In this document: piece after piece, positions 16,664 to 24,406 of the stretch
Layout of the letters: every line of letters begins with the position of its first letter
Numbering within the stretch: position 1 is the stretch's first letter
Assembly: GCF_002954405.1 (NCBI RefSeq)
Contig: NZ_MQWC01000004.1
Coordinates: 2,978,668 to 3,042,667, forward strand
Origin: Salinibacter sp. 10B
Lineage (GTDB): Bacteria > Bacteroidota > Rhodothermia > Rhodothermales > Salinibacteraceae
Reading direction: 5' to 3'
Length of the DNA stretch: 64,000 nt
The notes under the pieces: model-generated
The model's database searches: none
What the model saw: the letters and a program-made list of their open reading frames with translations, nothing else
What the model was told of the DNA's origin: nothing
Made by a program: the position numbers and the translations under genes

Positions 16664-19009
16664 ATGGCTCAAGATGACCTCCGCCGGGAACTCGGCTTCT
16701 GGGACGCGCTCACCATTGGGGCCGGCACCATGATCGGGGCCGGCATCTTTCTGTTGGCGGGCGTGGCGCTGGAGTTGACGGGGCCCGCGGCCATCTTCTC
16801 GTATCTCGCAGCGGGCATTGTCTGCATGATTACCGCCGCGAGTGCCGCGGAGCTGGCAACGGGCATGCCAACCTCCGGGGGCGACTACTACTTCGTGTCA
16901 CGCTCCCTCGGGCCGGCCCTCGGGGCCATCTCGGGGGTGGGCATCTGGCTGAGCCTCACCTTTGCTATTTCATTTTACCTCTTCGGGCTCGGGGAATACC
17001 TGTCGCAGTTTTTACCCCTCACGCCGTTCTGGGGCGCATTTGGGGGCGGACTGCTCCTGACGGCCATCAACGTGTACGGCGCGAAAGAATCGGGGCAAAT
17101 GCAGGTGATTGTGGTTCTCACGCTCATGGGCATTCTGGGGGCGTTTTGCGGGATTGGGGCATTTTACATTGAGTGGGAAAACTTCACCCCGTTCTTCCCC
17201 TTCGGTGGGGCTCCGGTGGCCTCCACGACTGCCCTCGTATTCGTCTCCTTCCTCGGCTTCGTGAAGATTGCGGCGGTGGCGGAAGAGATTAAGAACCCGG
17301 CCAAGAACCTGCCGCGCACGCTCATCGGGTCGGTGGCCCTCGTCACGCTGCTGTACGTGATCATTTTGCTCGTCATCGGCGGCATCTTTCCGCAGGAGAC
17401 GATCGGCGAGGTGCGCGATCCGCTTACGCAGGCGGCACGCACGCTGGCCGGGCCCATCGGGGCCGGGGCCATTATCTTCGCTGGCCTACTGGCCACGGTC
17501 TCCTCGGCCAATGCGAGCATCATGGCGTCCTCGCGCATTAATTTGGCGATGGCGCGGGACCGCATGGTGCCCAACTGGCTGAGTGCCATTCACGAGACGC
17601 TCCTCACCCCCCACCGCGCCATTTTGCTCACGGGCGTGCTGGCCCTCAGCTTTCTCCTCATCGAAAGCCTGGAGCAGCTCGCTAAGATCGCCAGCGTGCT
17701 TCAGCTCTACAGCTACGCGGCCCTGAATGTGGGCTGTGTGGCTCTCCGCGTTGCTCAGCCCGACTGGTACGAGCCCTCGTACCGTACGCCCGGCTTCCCG
17801 TTTGCGCAGGGTCTGGCCGCCCTCGCGTGTCTGGGCATCATTCTGTACTCGGGCATCTTCGCGCAGATTGCTATTGTCGTGCTCATTGTGGCGAGCCTGG
17901 CCTGGTACGCCGCGTGGGGCCGTAGCCGGGTCGAGATTGAGCACGCCGTGCCGGAATTCCGTGCGCAGTGGGCCGAGCAGGGCTGGGGCGCGCTTACGGC
18001 CCCGGCCACCGAGTTTGCGGTGGAGGTGCCGGAAGTGCTTACGCCCGGGGAGCGGGCCATCAACGCCGGCACGCCCCGGCGCGTGGCGGTGGCCCTTGCC
18101 AATCCCGCGCACGAGCACGACCTCTTGCAACTGGGGCGATACATCGCTACGGGCCGGAGCGAAGGCGGTCGGGTGGCGGGCATCCACCTCGTAGACGTGC
18201 CGTTGCAGACCCCCCTCCGATCGGCCCGGGCGCAGTTTACCGAACGTCCGTCCCTGAAGCAGGCCATCGCCGAACTGGCCGAGGAAGCGGAGGCGCGATC
18301 GTCGAGCAACGGAACGGAGACCGTCTCGCTCAACGACACCGAGATCGACTCGGTCATCGACGTGGCCCACGACGTGTTCGGCGGTCTCATCGACGAGACG
18401 CAGGCGCAGGAGTCCGACATGTTGCTCATGGGATGGCAGGGCGGCTTCAACGTGGGCCGCATCTACAACAGTCCCATCCAACGCATCGTGCGGGACCTCC
18501 CGGCCGACCTCGGGATTCTGAAGAACCGGGGCTTTGCCTCCGTCGACAATATTCTGCTGCCGTGGGGCGGGGGGCTGCACGCCCAGCTCGGCCTCGAAAT
18601 CGCGCTCCGCGTGGCCCGCATCACCGGAGCGACGGTCAACCTGCTGCGCGTGGTGCGGGAGGACGTGGATGCCGAACAGGAGAAGGCTGCCCTCGCCGAG
18701 ACGGTGACGGACATCGTCGGCGACGACAACAATGTGCGATACCTCGTCCAGCAGGCCGACAGTGTGACCGGCGGCATCGATGCTGCCCTGGATGAACGGG
18801 ACTACGACTTCGTGATTATCGGTGCCTCCCGCGAGTGGAGCTTGCGCCAGGTGCTCTTCGGCTCGATTCCCGACGTGGTGGCCGACCGGGCCGACTGCTC
18901 GGTGCTCATGGTGCGTCGCTACGTGCCCGACACCCTTTCGGTGCGCGCGGTAGAGGGGGTTAAGCGGCTGAAAGAGCGCATCGGCTTTACGACGTCGCCG
19001 GAGGAATAG
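16664..19009 (+). CDS. APC-family permease fused to tandem universal stress protein domains
   Basis: 781 aa. The permease part (1-430) begins ALTIGAGTMIGAGIFLLAGV, with PTSGGDYYFVSRSLGP, FLGFVKIAAVAEEIKNPAKN and a NASIMASSRINLAMARDR loop, placing it in the cationic amino-acid transporter-like APC group. From about 465 two USP-like domains follow, the first starting RRVAVALANPAHEHDLLQLG and the second after VDNILLPWGGGLHAQLGLEI; the ending DFVIIGASREWSLRQVLFGS resembles the USP nucleotide-binding G-rich loop. ATP or c-di-AMP binding is plausible but not shown. Start at the ATG 16664 rather than the TTG six bases upstream. Close paralogues: 24407 and 30941 (minus). Confidence 0.9.
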   Translation: MAQDDLRRELGFWDALTIGAGTMIGAGIFLLAGVALELTGPAAIFSYLAAGIVCMITAASAAELATGMPTSGGDYYFVSRSLGPALGAISGVGIWLSLTFAISFYLFGLGEYLSQFLPLTPFWGAFGGGLLLTAINVYGAKESGQMQVIVVLTLMGILGAFCGIGAFYIEWENFTPFFPFGGAPVASTTALVFVSFLGFVKIAAVAEEIKNPAKNLPRTLIGSVALVTLLYVIILLVIGGIFPQETIGEVRDPLTQAARTLAGPIGAGAIIFAGLLATVSSANASIMASSRINLAMARDRMVPNWLSAIHETLLTPHRAILLTGVLALSFLLIESLEQLAKIASVLQLYSYAALNVGCVALRVAQPDWYEPSYRTPGFPFAQGLAALACLGIILYSGIFAQIAIVVLIVASLAWYAAWGRSRVEIEHAVPEFRAQWAEQGWGALTAPATEFAVEVPEVLTPGERAINAGTPRRVAVALANPAHEHDLLQLGRYIATGRSEGGRVAGIHLVDVPLQTPLRSARAQFTERPSLKQAIAELAEEAEARSSSNGTETVSLNDTEIDSVIDVAHDVFGGLIDETQAQESDMLLMGWQGGFNVGRIYNSPIQRIVRDLPADLGILKNRGFASVDNILLPWGGGLHAQLGLEIALRVARITGATVNLLRVVREDVDAEQEKAALAETVTDIVGDDNNVRYLVQQADSVTGGIDAALDERDYDFVIIGASREWSLRQVLFGSIPDVVADRADCSVLMVRRYVPDTLSVRAVEGVKRLKERIGFTTSPEE

Positions 19010-19067
19010 AGCGCACGAGGTGCATTGAGGGAAACTTTTCGATCTCGATTTGTTGTACTCATTGTCC

Positions 19068-19466
19068 ATGATGGGAACGGCAGTGAGTGCCATGTGTCAT
19101 TCGCGCTCCATTTCGGCGTGTACCGCGGTCCTTTCCCTCTGGGTCGTCGTTCTGATGGGGGGGATGACCGCGCAGGATCTCGCGGTTTCGTCGGCCGCCC
19201 CGTCCGTTTCGGTCGGCCAGGCGAATGCCACCGTTCACGCCTCGACCTCTTTGTCGTCTGCACTGTTGCCGAAGGCGGAGCATCTGCCTGTCGTCGGAGA
19301 TCTCCGACTCTTGGGGGATTCGGACGGAGAGGAGCCCTCCGGGCGCACGTTCGTCTCGGCTCCCTCTGTCGCGCGTTCTGTTCCCCCGCTCGATCCCATC
19401 TCTCGTCCCGGACGAACGCCGCTTGCTGAGCGGTCCTGTTCGGTCCTGTGTGTCTTTCTGTGCTGA
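19068..19466 (+). CDS. Hypothetical secreted or membrane-anchored protein
   Basis: About 132 aa in a 600-bp interval after the permease. An N-terminal hydrophobic part (SISACTAVLSLWVVVLMGGM) could be a signal peptide or single membrane anchor, cleaved near MTAQ. The remainder is Ser/Pro-rich without recognised domain and ends in an odd cysteine-rich tail (CSVLCVFLC). Starts at 19068 and 19071 are equal candidates. No homology is recognised, and it could be a chance frame in GC-rich DNA. Confidence 0.35.
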   Translation: MMGTAVSAMCHSRSISACTAVLSLWVVVLMGGMTAQDLAVSSAAPSVSVGQANATVHASTSLSSALLPKAEHLPVVGDLRLLGDSDGEEPSGRTFVSAPSVARSVPPLDPISRPGRTPLAERSCSVLCVFLC

Positions 19467-19674
19467 TCCTCGCACGGGTGCATGGCGGCACGTGTCTGTT
19501 GTCGTCCGCTCTTGAGAGGCTCTTCCGTCGCCTGTTTCCAGGAGGTTGTGGGAAGAGTGCACCCGAACCGTCGATCTCCGTCGCCCGTCCGGCGACGGAA
19601 TCCCTGCTTGACTTCAGGCACGGCATTCTCGTGCCCATTCTGTATTTTGACAGCACAACTGCGAGGTTCTCACA

Positions 19675-19800
19675 ATGGCTGATTCTCCGAACTCTACGAC
19701 TGACGACCGGACGACTCAATGGGCGTTTAACTTCTTCATGGGCACTCTGGGCTTTGCCCTGCTTGCAGGCCTGTGGATGCTGGTCCAGATGGCGTTTTAG
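19675..19800 (+). CDS. Small single-span membrane protein (41 aa)
   Basis: A short reading frame preceded by GCGAGGTT about ten bases upstream (good Shine-Dalgarno). It has a hydrophilic N-terminus with two Asp and several Thr (MADSPNSTTDDRTTQW), then one hydrophobic helix from AFNFFMGTLGFALLAGL to WMLVQMAF, and ends with TAG at 19800. Composition and topology are typical of real small membrane proteins that associate with respiratory or transport complexes. It sits between two transporter genes, suggesting a transporter accessory subunit; this is inference. No family recognised. Confidence 0.6.
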   Translation: MADSPNSTTDDRTTQWAFNFFMGTLGFALLAGLWMLVQMAF

Positions 19801-19896
19801 CAGTCCACCCGACGCTCACCGGCGTCGTCCAGTTTGAGGGACGTGTCGACGAACGTGCCCCCGGTATTGTCTTCCTGTTCATCTCTTTCCGTTTCA

Positions 19897-20049
19897 ATGA
19901 CGAGACGACAAAAGACGAAAACGCTCGCGGCTCTCGGGGTTGTAGACCTCATCTGCTTTGCTCTCGGCAGTTTTCACTACGGAGAAATCTGGAGTGGGCT
20001 GGGGGTGTTTGGCCTGCTTCTCTTGCTCGCTCTGTTCGAGTTCTTGTAG
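19897..20049 (+). CDS. Small two-helix membrane protein (50 aa)
   Basis: A basic N-terminus (MTRRQKTKTLAA) is followed by a hydrophobic segment LGVVDLICFALGSFHYGEIW and a second one GLGVFGLLLLLALFEFL at the very C-terminus, suggesting one or two membrane spans with the N-terminus inside. It lies 96 bases after the other small membrane protein and ends 11 bases before the 3' end of the convergent CPA2 gene. An upstream in-frame start at 19834 is possible but adds unconvincing sequence. Function unknown. Confidence 0.5.
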   Translation: MTRRQKTKTLAALGVVDLICFALGSFHYGEIWSGLGVFGLLLLLALFEFL

Positions 20050-20059
20050 CGCAAGGACG

Positions 20060-21271
20060 TTAAGGGGCAGAGGAGGGCGGCGGGGTGCTGTCCGGCAGAA
20101 GGAGCAGCAGAAGCGGCACGCCCACCATGGTCGTTACCACCACGAGGACCACAGAGGTAAAGGCGTCTCGTGAAACGGCCCCGAGGTCGAGTCCGCGCTG
20201 CATGATGACGAGCGTGATTTCCGAGCGCGGGAGCAGGCTCACGGCCAGCAGGCCTGCGCTCTGGGGAGGCATGGTGAGCTGAGCGGGAACGAAACTGCCG
20301 ATGCCTTTGCCGATCACCGCCGCAACTAGTAGCACAAGGGCCGGCCCAAGGGTGGGGCCGAGCCGCCATAGGTCGAGGGCAAAGCCGACGCCGACGAAGA
20401 AGAAGGGGACGAAGAGGTGGTACAACGAGTCGAAGGCATCCCCGATGGCGACCGAATGCCTGTCGCGGCTGAAGAGGAGGCCAGCAAAAAAGCCACCAAT
20501 GGCGACGGGAAAGCCCAGAACTCCCGTGAGGCCCGCCACGAGCAGAGCAATGCCGAGGACGAGGAGCATGGTGTTGGAGCGGAGCTGGACCGCCCGGAGG
20601 AGGCGCATCATGGGTCGTTCCAGGTAGCGGGCAAAGAGCAGACCTGCCAGCATGAGACCAGCCATTTTGAGAAGCAGGAGACCAAACGTCCAGAGGGTGG
20701 GCCAGACGAGAGCAGGACCGATGCCCTTTTGGAGGTAGGGCAACAGGGCTGTGAGGAGGGCGAGGAGAATGACACCGGTTAGGTCGTCGATCTCGGCCAC
20801 GTCGATCATCATCTCGCCTTCCCGGCAGTGAAGGGAGCGATATCGATTCCAGACGTTCGTCGAGACGCCGATGCTCGTCGTCGTGAGGGCCACCGCGATA
20901 AACAGGCTTGGGATGAGGGACTGGCCCAGCAGGTGATGGGCGGCCACGAACCCAAGTCCGCCGCTCACGGCAATGTTGACGGCGGCAATTAGGGTGGCAC
21001 CGGGTAGGCGGCTGAAGAGGTTCTGGGGGTTGCACTGCAGCCCGACCTGGAAGAGTAGGACAATGATGCCGAACTCCGACAGAAACGTGAGGACGTGGGT
21101 GCTCGACGGGGGGACGACGTTCCAGAAATGATCGAGCTCCCGCAGGAGAACGCCGAGCGCGAGGTAGCCCAGAAGGTCGGGAAAGCCAAGTCGTTCGAGT
21201 CCGGCCTCCGACAGAATGGCCAAGACGAGTACCGACCCGACCAGCAGCGCATACAGAGCCGATGTTTCCAT
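20060..21271 (-). CDS. CPA2-type (Kef-like) cation:proton antiporter, membrane domain only
   Basis: 403 aa, 12-13 helices. Family features: AGLERLGFPDLLGYLALGVL, FLSEFGIIVLLFQVGLQ, the helix with SIGVSTNVWNRYRSLHCREG, the central VAEIDDLTGVILLALLTALL containing the ion-coordinating acidic pair, and LGFPVAIGGFFAGLLFSR with FVPFFFVGVGFALD. No TrkA-N or USP tail follows; the protein ends shortly after the last helix (VGVPLLLLLLPDSTPPP). It therefore differs from every other transporter in this stretch. It probably exchanges Na+ or K+ for H+. The only antiporter here on the minus strand. Confidence 0.9.
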   Translation of the reverse strand: METSALYALLVGSVLVLAILSEAGLERLGFPDLLGYLALGVLLRELDHFWNVVPPSSTHVLTFLSEFGIIVLLFQVGLQCNPQNLFSRLPGATLIAAVNIAVSGGLGFVAAHHLLGQSLIPSLFIAVALTTTSIGVSTNVWNRYRSLHCREGEMMIDVAEIDDLTGVILLALLTALLPYLQKGIGPALVWPTLWTFGLLLLKMAGLMLAGLLFARYLERPMMRLLRAVQLRSNTMLLVLGIALLVAGLTGVLGFPVAIGGFFAGLLFSRDRHSVAIGDAFDSLYHLFVPFFFVGVGFALDLWRLGPTLGPALVLLVAAVIGKGIGSFVPAQLTMPPQSAGLLAVSLLPRSEITLVIMQRGLDLGAVSRDAFTSVVLVVVTTMVGVPLLLLLLPDSTPPPSSAP

Positions 21272-21414
21272 CGTGGAGTGCCATCAGCTGCAATACACTC
21301 ATTAATGGTATCCCAGGGACGAACCGATGATTCTCTCTTCGACAACCTTCACGTCAGCAGATGTAGAGGGAGGATCGAAATTGTAGACGACCTCACTCAA
21401 CGGTCCACAGACCC

Positions 21415-22035
21415 ATGAAACCATCCGTAGAGGGATCAACGAAAGAGCAGTATCGGACGCTCGTCAACGAGGCCTACCGACTGGAGGACGAAGGGCACCT
21501 GGAGGAAGCGCTCGACCGGATGCGGGAGGCCCTTCAGGTTGCGGACGATTCGAGCGTGGTGACGACGCTGGATGAACATCTTCACTTGTCCCATCTCCTC
21601 CAGCGCACGGGGCGTCTCGATGAGGCACGACGGGCCTTCACTGTGCTGCTGGAGGAAGGGTACGCCGATCAACTCGACACGCCGAGCGTGCAGTGGATTG
21701 AGCGAGGGCTCATCTACAACGCCATGCGACGGGCGTTCGTGCGAGAGGATTTGGTGGCCGAAGCGGCGTGCTACGAAGGCCTGTCGTACCTGGCCGATGC
21801 GTACGGGGGCTTTCTCGATTCGGATCGAGACGATCACGCCGCCCATCAGCTCAGTCGAGCGACGGCGGAGGTCATTGCAGGGGACATGACGAAGTCGGTA
21901 CCCAACAGTCCCTCGGCGGAAGAGGTGACAGCGATCCTGTATGGGGCCATCGAGCGGTTTGGAGTGGAGGACGAGGACCGGCTCTTTCAAGACGTGGAGC
22001 AGAAGCTCCGTACGGCATTCGAGGCCGGGAGCTGA
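21415..22035 (+). CDS. TPR-like cytosolic protein
   Basis: 206 aa, acidic and helical, no signal peptide. The N-terminal half resembles two or three tetratricopeptide units: LVNEAYRLEDEGHLEEALDR followed by MREALQVADD, then LHLSHLLQRTGRLDEARRAF. The second half contains AEAACYEGLSYLADAYGGF and an ending with ILYGAIERFGVEDEDRLFQD. TPRs mediate protein-protein contacts; placed between two transporter genes, it may bind one of their cytosolic domains. No specific family recognised. The ATG at 21415 is the only good start. Confidence 0.6.
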   Translation: MKPSVEGSTKEQYRTLVNEAYRLEDEGHLEEALDRMREALQVADDSSVVTTLDEHLHLSHLLQRTGRLDEARRAFTVLLEEGYADQLDTPSVQWIERGLIYNAMRRAFVREDLVAEAACYEGLSYLADAYGGFLDSDRDDHAAHQLSRATAEVIAGDMTKSVPNSPSAEEVTAILYGAIERFGVEDEDRLFQDVEQKLRTAFEAGS

Positions 22036-22423
22036 GCGGATGGGGACGGCGTGATGCGACGTTCATTTCGGGCCTTGAGGCCTTTGCGGTCATGCGAGAC
22101 CGAAGCGAGTAGAATCAATTCCAGAACAATCTCTCTTTTCGGGTTGGGTAGGGGAAGTCCTTTGGGGGGAACGGGTGATTCTTGAGGGAGACAGGAAGGC
22201 TCTGTTTCTAGAAACGCACGGACATTCTGTTACTCACAGTGCTCGTGCCAGCCGCCGAGACCATTTTCGTCCGCGAAGGTCCGCCATGAAGGAAGAATGG
22301 GAGCGCCGCAGAACAGACTTCCCGTAAAACGGACGAAACTGCCCCGGGGATGAGTCGGTCTTCGTCTCCCCGGTTTGTCCCGGACTGCGTAGTCGATATA
22401 CGCTCATCGGAGCTGTTGTCCCT
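22036..22423. other. 388-bp gap upstream of the second CPA1 antiporter
   Basis: No convincing gene. A GGGCCTTGAGGCCTTT hairpin just after the TPR gene (near 22068) may be a weak terminator. A G-rich stretch at 22141-22180 and a CCCCGGGGATGA...TCTCCCCGG hairpin near 22340-22372 could form leader structure, but no known riboswitch class matched convincingly. Confidence 0.3.
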
Positions 22424-24304
22424 GTGACGTTTCTGTTTGGTGTGGCGCTCATCCTCATCCTTGGGGTAGGTGCACAGTGGCTTGCGTGGCAAACGCGTTT
22501 GCCCTCCATTCTGCTGTTGTTGCTTGCTGGCTTTTTGGCCGGTCCCGTGTTCGGGATCATCGACCCAACAGTGCTGCAGGGCAAGTGGGTGTATCCCTTC
22601 GTCTCGATCTCGATTGGGATCATTCTCTTTGAGGGCGGACTCAACCTGCGCCTCTCGGAGCTTCGGGCGGAGGGGGGGCCCATCCTTAACCTCATCACGA
22701 TCGGCGTGCTCATCACGTGGCTGCTGGGCTCCGGAGCCGTCTACCTGCTTGAGGGCTTTGGGGTCAAACTGTCGGTGCTTACGGGCGCCATCCTGGTGGT
22801 GACGGGGCCGACCGTCGTTATGCCTCTGCTTCGTGAGATTCGACCCAAGGGACGGGTGGGGGCCGTGGCCAAGTGGGAGGGCATCACCATCGATCCGGTG
22901 GGCGCCATGTTGTCGGTACTCGTGCTGGAGGTCATCCTGCTGTTGAATGATCCTGAAGGCCTTCGGGGCACGGCGAGTGCCCTGGACGCCACGCTGCACG
23001 TGGCCGAGGGCATCGGACTTGCGCTGGCCGCGAGCGTCGTAATCGGGGGAGCAGCCGCCTCAATTATCGTGTATACGATGTACCGACGGCTCGTGCCCGG
23101 CTACCTCCACAATCCACTCACGCTCACGCTGGTGGTGGTGGCGTTCGTGGGGGCCGAGGCCGTTCAGCATGAGGCCGGTCTCCTGACAACCACTCTGATG
23201 GGAGTGGCCCTCGCCAACCAGTCGTACGTTCCAGTGAACCGCATCACTGAGTTCAAAGAGAACCTGCAGGTGCTCTTGCTCGGGGTGCTCTTTATCGTGC
23301 TAAGTGCGCGCCTCGACCTTGCGGCCTTCGAGTACGTGGGGACGCGCACGCTCCTCCTCATTGGAGCCCTCATCCTGGTGGTGCGCCCGCTGGCCGTGTT
23401 TCTCTCCTGCGTGGGGACGACGCTGTCCTGGCGCGAGCAGGCCTTCCTGGCGTGGCTAGCCCCGCGCGGCATCGTGGCGGCGGCGGTGGCCTCGCTCTTT
23501 GCGTTTGATCTGCAGGGCATCCTTCCGCGGGCCGCCGATGCGCTGGTGCCGGTCGTTTTCCTGGTGATCGTGGGAACGGTCGCGGTGTACGGGCTCACCA
23601 TTCCCTACGTGGCTTCCTGGCTGGACTTGGCGGATCCCAATCCGGAGGGCGTCCTCTTTGTGGGGGCCGACACCTGGGTGCAGCGCATCGCAGAGACGCT
23701 GCAGAACCTGGGCATCACCGTACAGCTGATCGACTCGAACCCCAACCACGTCAAGAACGCACAGGAGCGAGGCCTGGATGCCGAGCGCGCCGACGTGTTG
23801 TCGGAGTCGGTCCTGGAAGAGCTGGATCTGAGCGGCATTGGACGCCTCCTCATCACTATCCCGAACGACGAGATTGCGTCGCTGGCGGCGCTGCACCTGT
23901 CCGAGATCTTTGAGGTGAACGACATTTTCCAGTTGCCGGCGCGCTCGGCGCAGGAATACACCGACGGATCGGTGCCGAAGCACTTGCGGGGCCACCTGCT
24001 GTTCGGCGGCACGACGAGCTGCGAGCAGATTCGCGACTGCTTTGATCACGAGCATAGCGTGTTCGTCGTGTCGGTCGACGCCCCCATGGAACGGGAGGAG
24101 ATGAGCGAGCGCTACGGGCCGGAGGCCTTTCCATTGTTCATCATTCGAGGGGACCAGCTCATTGTGCTCTCTGAAGAGGAAACCAAGAAGCCGACGGCGG
24201 GGGATCAGATTGTGCTTCTGGCTCATCGCTCGCGTATGGAGGACGTAGAAGAGGACGCCGTCCTGGCGGCGGCTGACCCCTTCTCCGAGGTGGAACTCGA
24301 TTAG
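22424..24304 (+). CDS. CPA1-type Na+(K+)/H+ antiporter with C-terminal TrkA-N-like domain (second copy)
   Basis: 626 aa, GTG start (MTFLFGVALILIL). A full-length paralogue of the gene at 12296, sharing LPSILLLLLAGFLAGPVFG, SIGIILFEGGLNLRLSEL, VVTGPTVVMPLLREIRPKGR, EGITIDPVGAMLSVLVLE and WLAPRGIVAAAVASLFAF. The cytosolic tail starts with GVLFVGADTWVQRIAETLQN and has LIDSNPNHVKNAQERGLDAE and SGIGRLLITIPNDEIASLAA, then a shorter acidic end. Sequence drift is mainly in the tail, suggesting different ligands or partners. It would exchange Na+ or K+ for protons and is likely cotranscribed with the permease 102 bases downstream. Confidence 0.9.
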   Translation: MTFLFGVALILILGVGAQWLAWQTRLPSILLLLLAGFLAGPVFGIIDPTVLQGKWVYPFVSISIGIILFEGGLNLRLSELRAEGGPILNLITIGVLITWLLGSGAVYLLEGFGVKLSVLTGAILVVTGPTVVMPLLREIRPKGRVGAVAKWEGITIDPVGAMLSVLVLEVILLLNDPEGLRGTASALDATLHVAEGIGLALAASVVIGGAAASIIVYTMYRRLVPGYLHNPLTLTLVVVAFVGAEAVQHEAGLLTTTLMGVALANQSYVPVNRITEFKENLQVLLLGVLFIVLSARLDLAAFEYVGTRTLLLIGALILVVRPLAVFLSCVGTTLSWREQAFLAWLAPRGIVAAAVASLFAFDLQGILPRAADALVPVVFLVIVGTVAVYGLTIPYVASWLDLADPNPEGVLFVGADTWVQRIAETLQNLGITVQLIDSNPNHVKNAQERGLDAERADVLSESVLEELDLSGIGRLLITIPNDEIASLAALHLSEIFEVNDIFQLPARSAQEYTDGSVPKHLRGHLLFGGTTSCEQIRDCFDHEHSVFVVSVDAPMEREEMSERYGPEAFPLFIIRGDQLIVLSEEETKKPTAGDQIVLLAHRSRMEDVEEDAVLAAADPFSEVELD

Positions 24305-24406
24305 TCCCTCGGCCTGTTTTCTGGGCGGGTGTCGTGCTCGCTCAAGCGTGTCGTGACCGACGCGTCCCTTTCGTGTCACCTCTCGTTTCTCTCCCCAGCT
24401 CCCTCT

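Noticed and set aside
17486-19093. 535-residue minus-strand frame
   Set aside because: Antisense to the permease-USP gene, His/Arg-rich and without domains; a coding-strand shadow.
22100-22423. c-di-AMP (ydaO-type) riboswitch before the CPA1 antiporter
   Set aside because: GGGGGGAACGGGTGATTC resembles a small part of the motif, but the conserved junctions and the pairing between its parts cannot be found.
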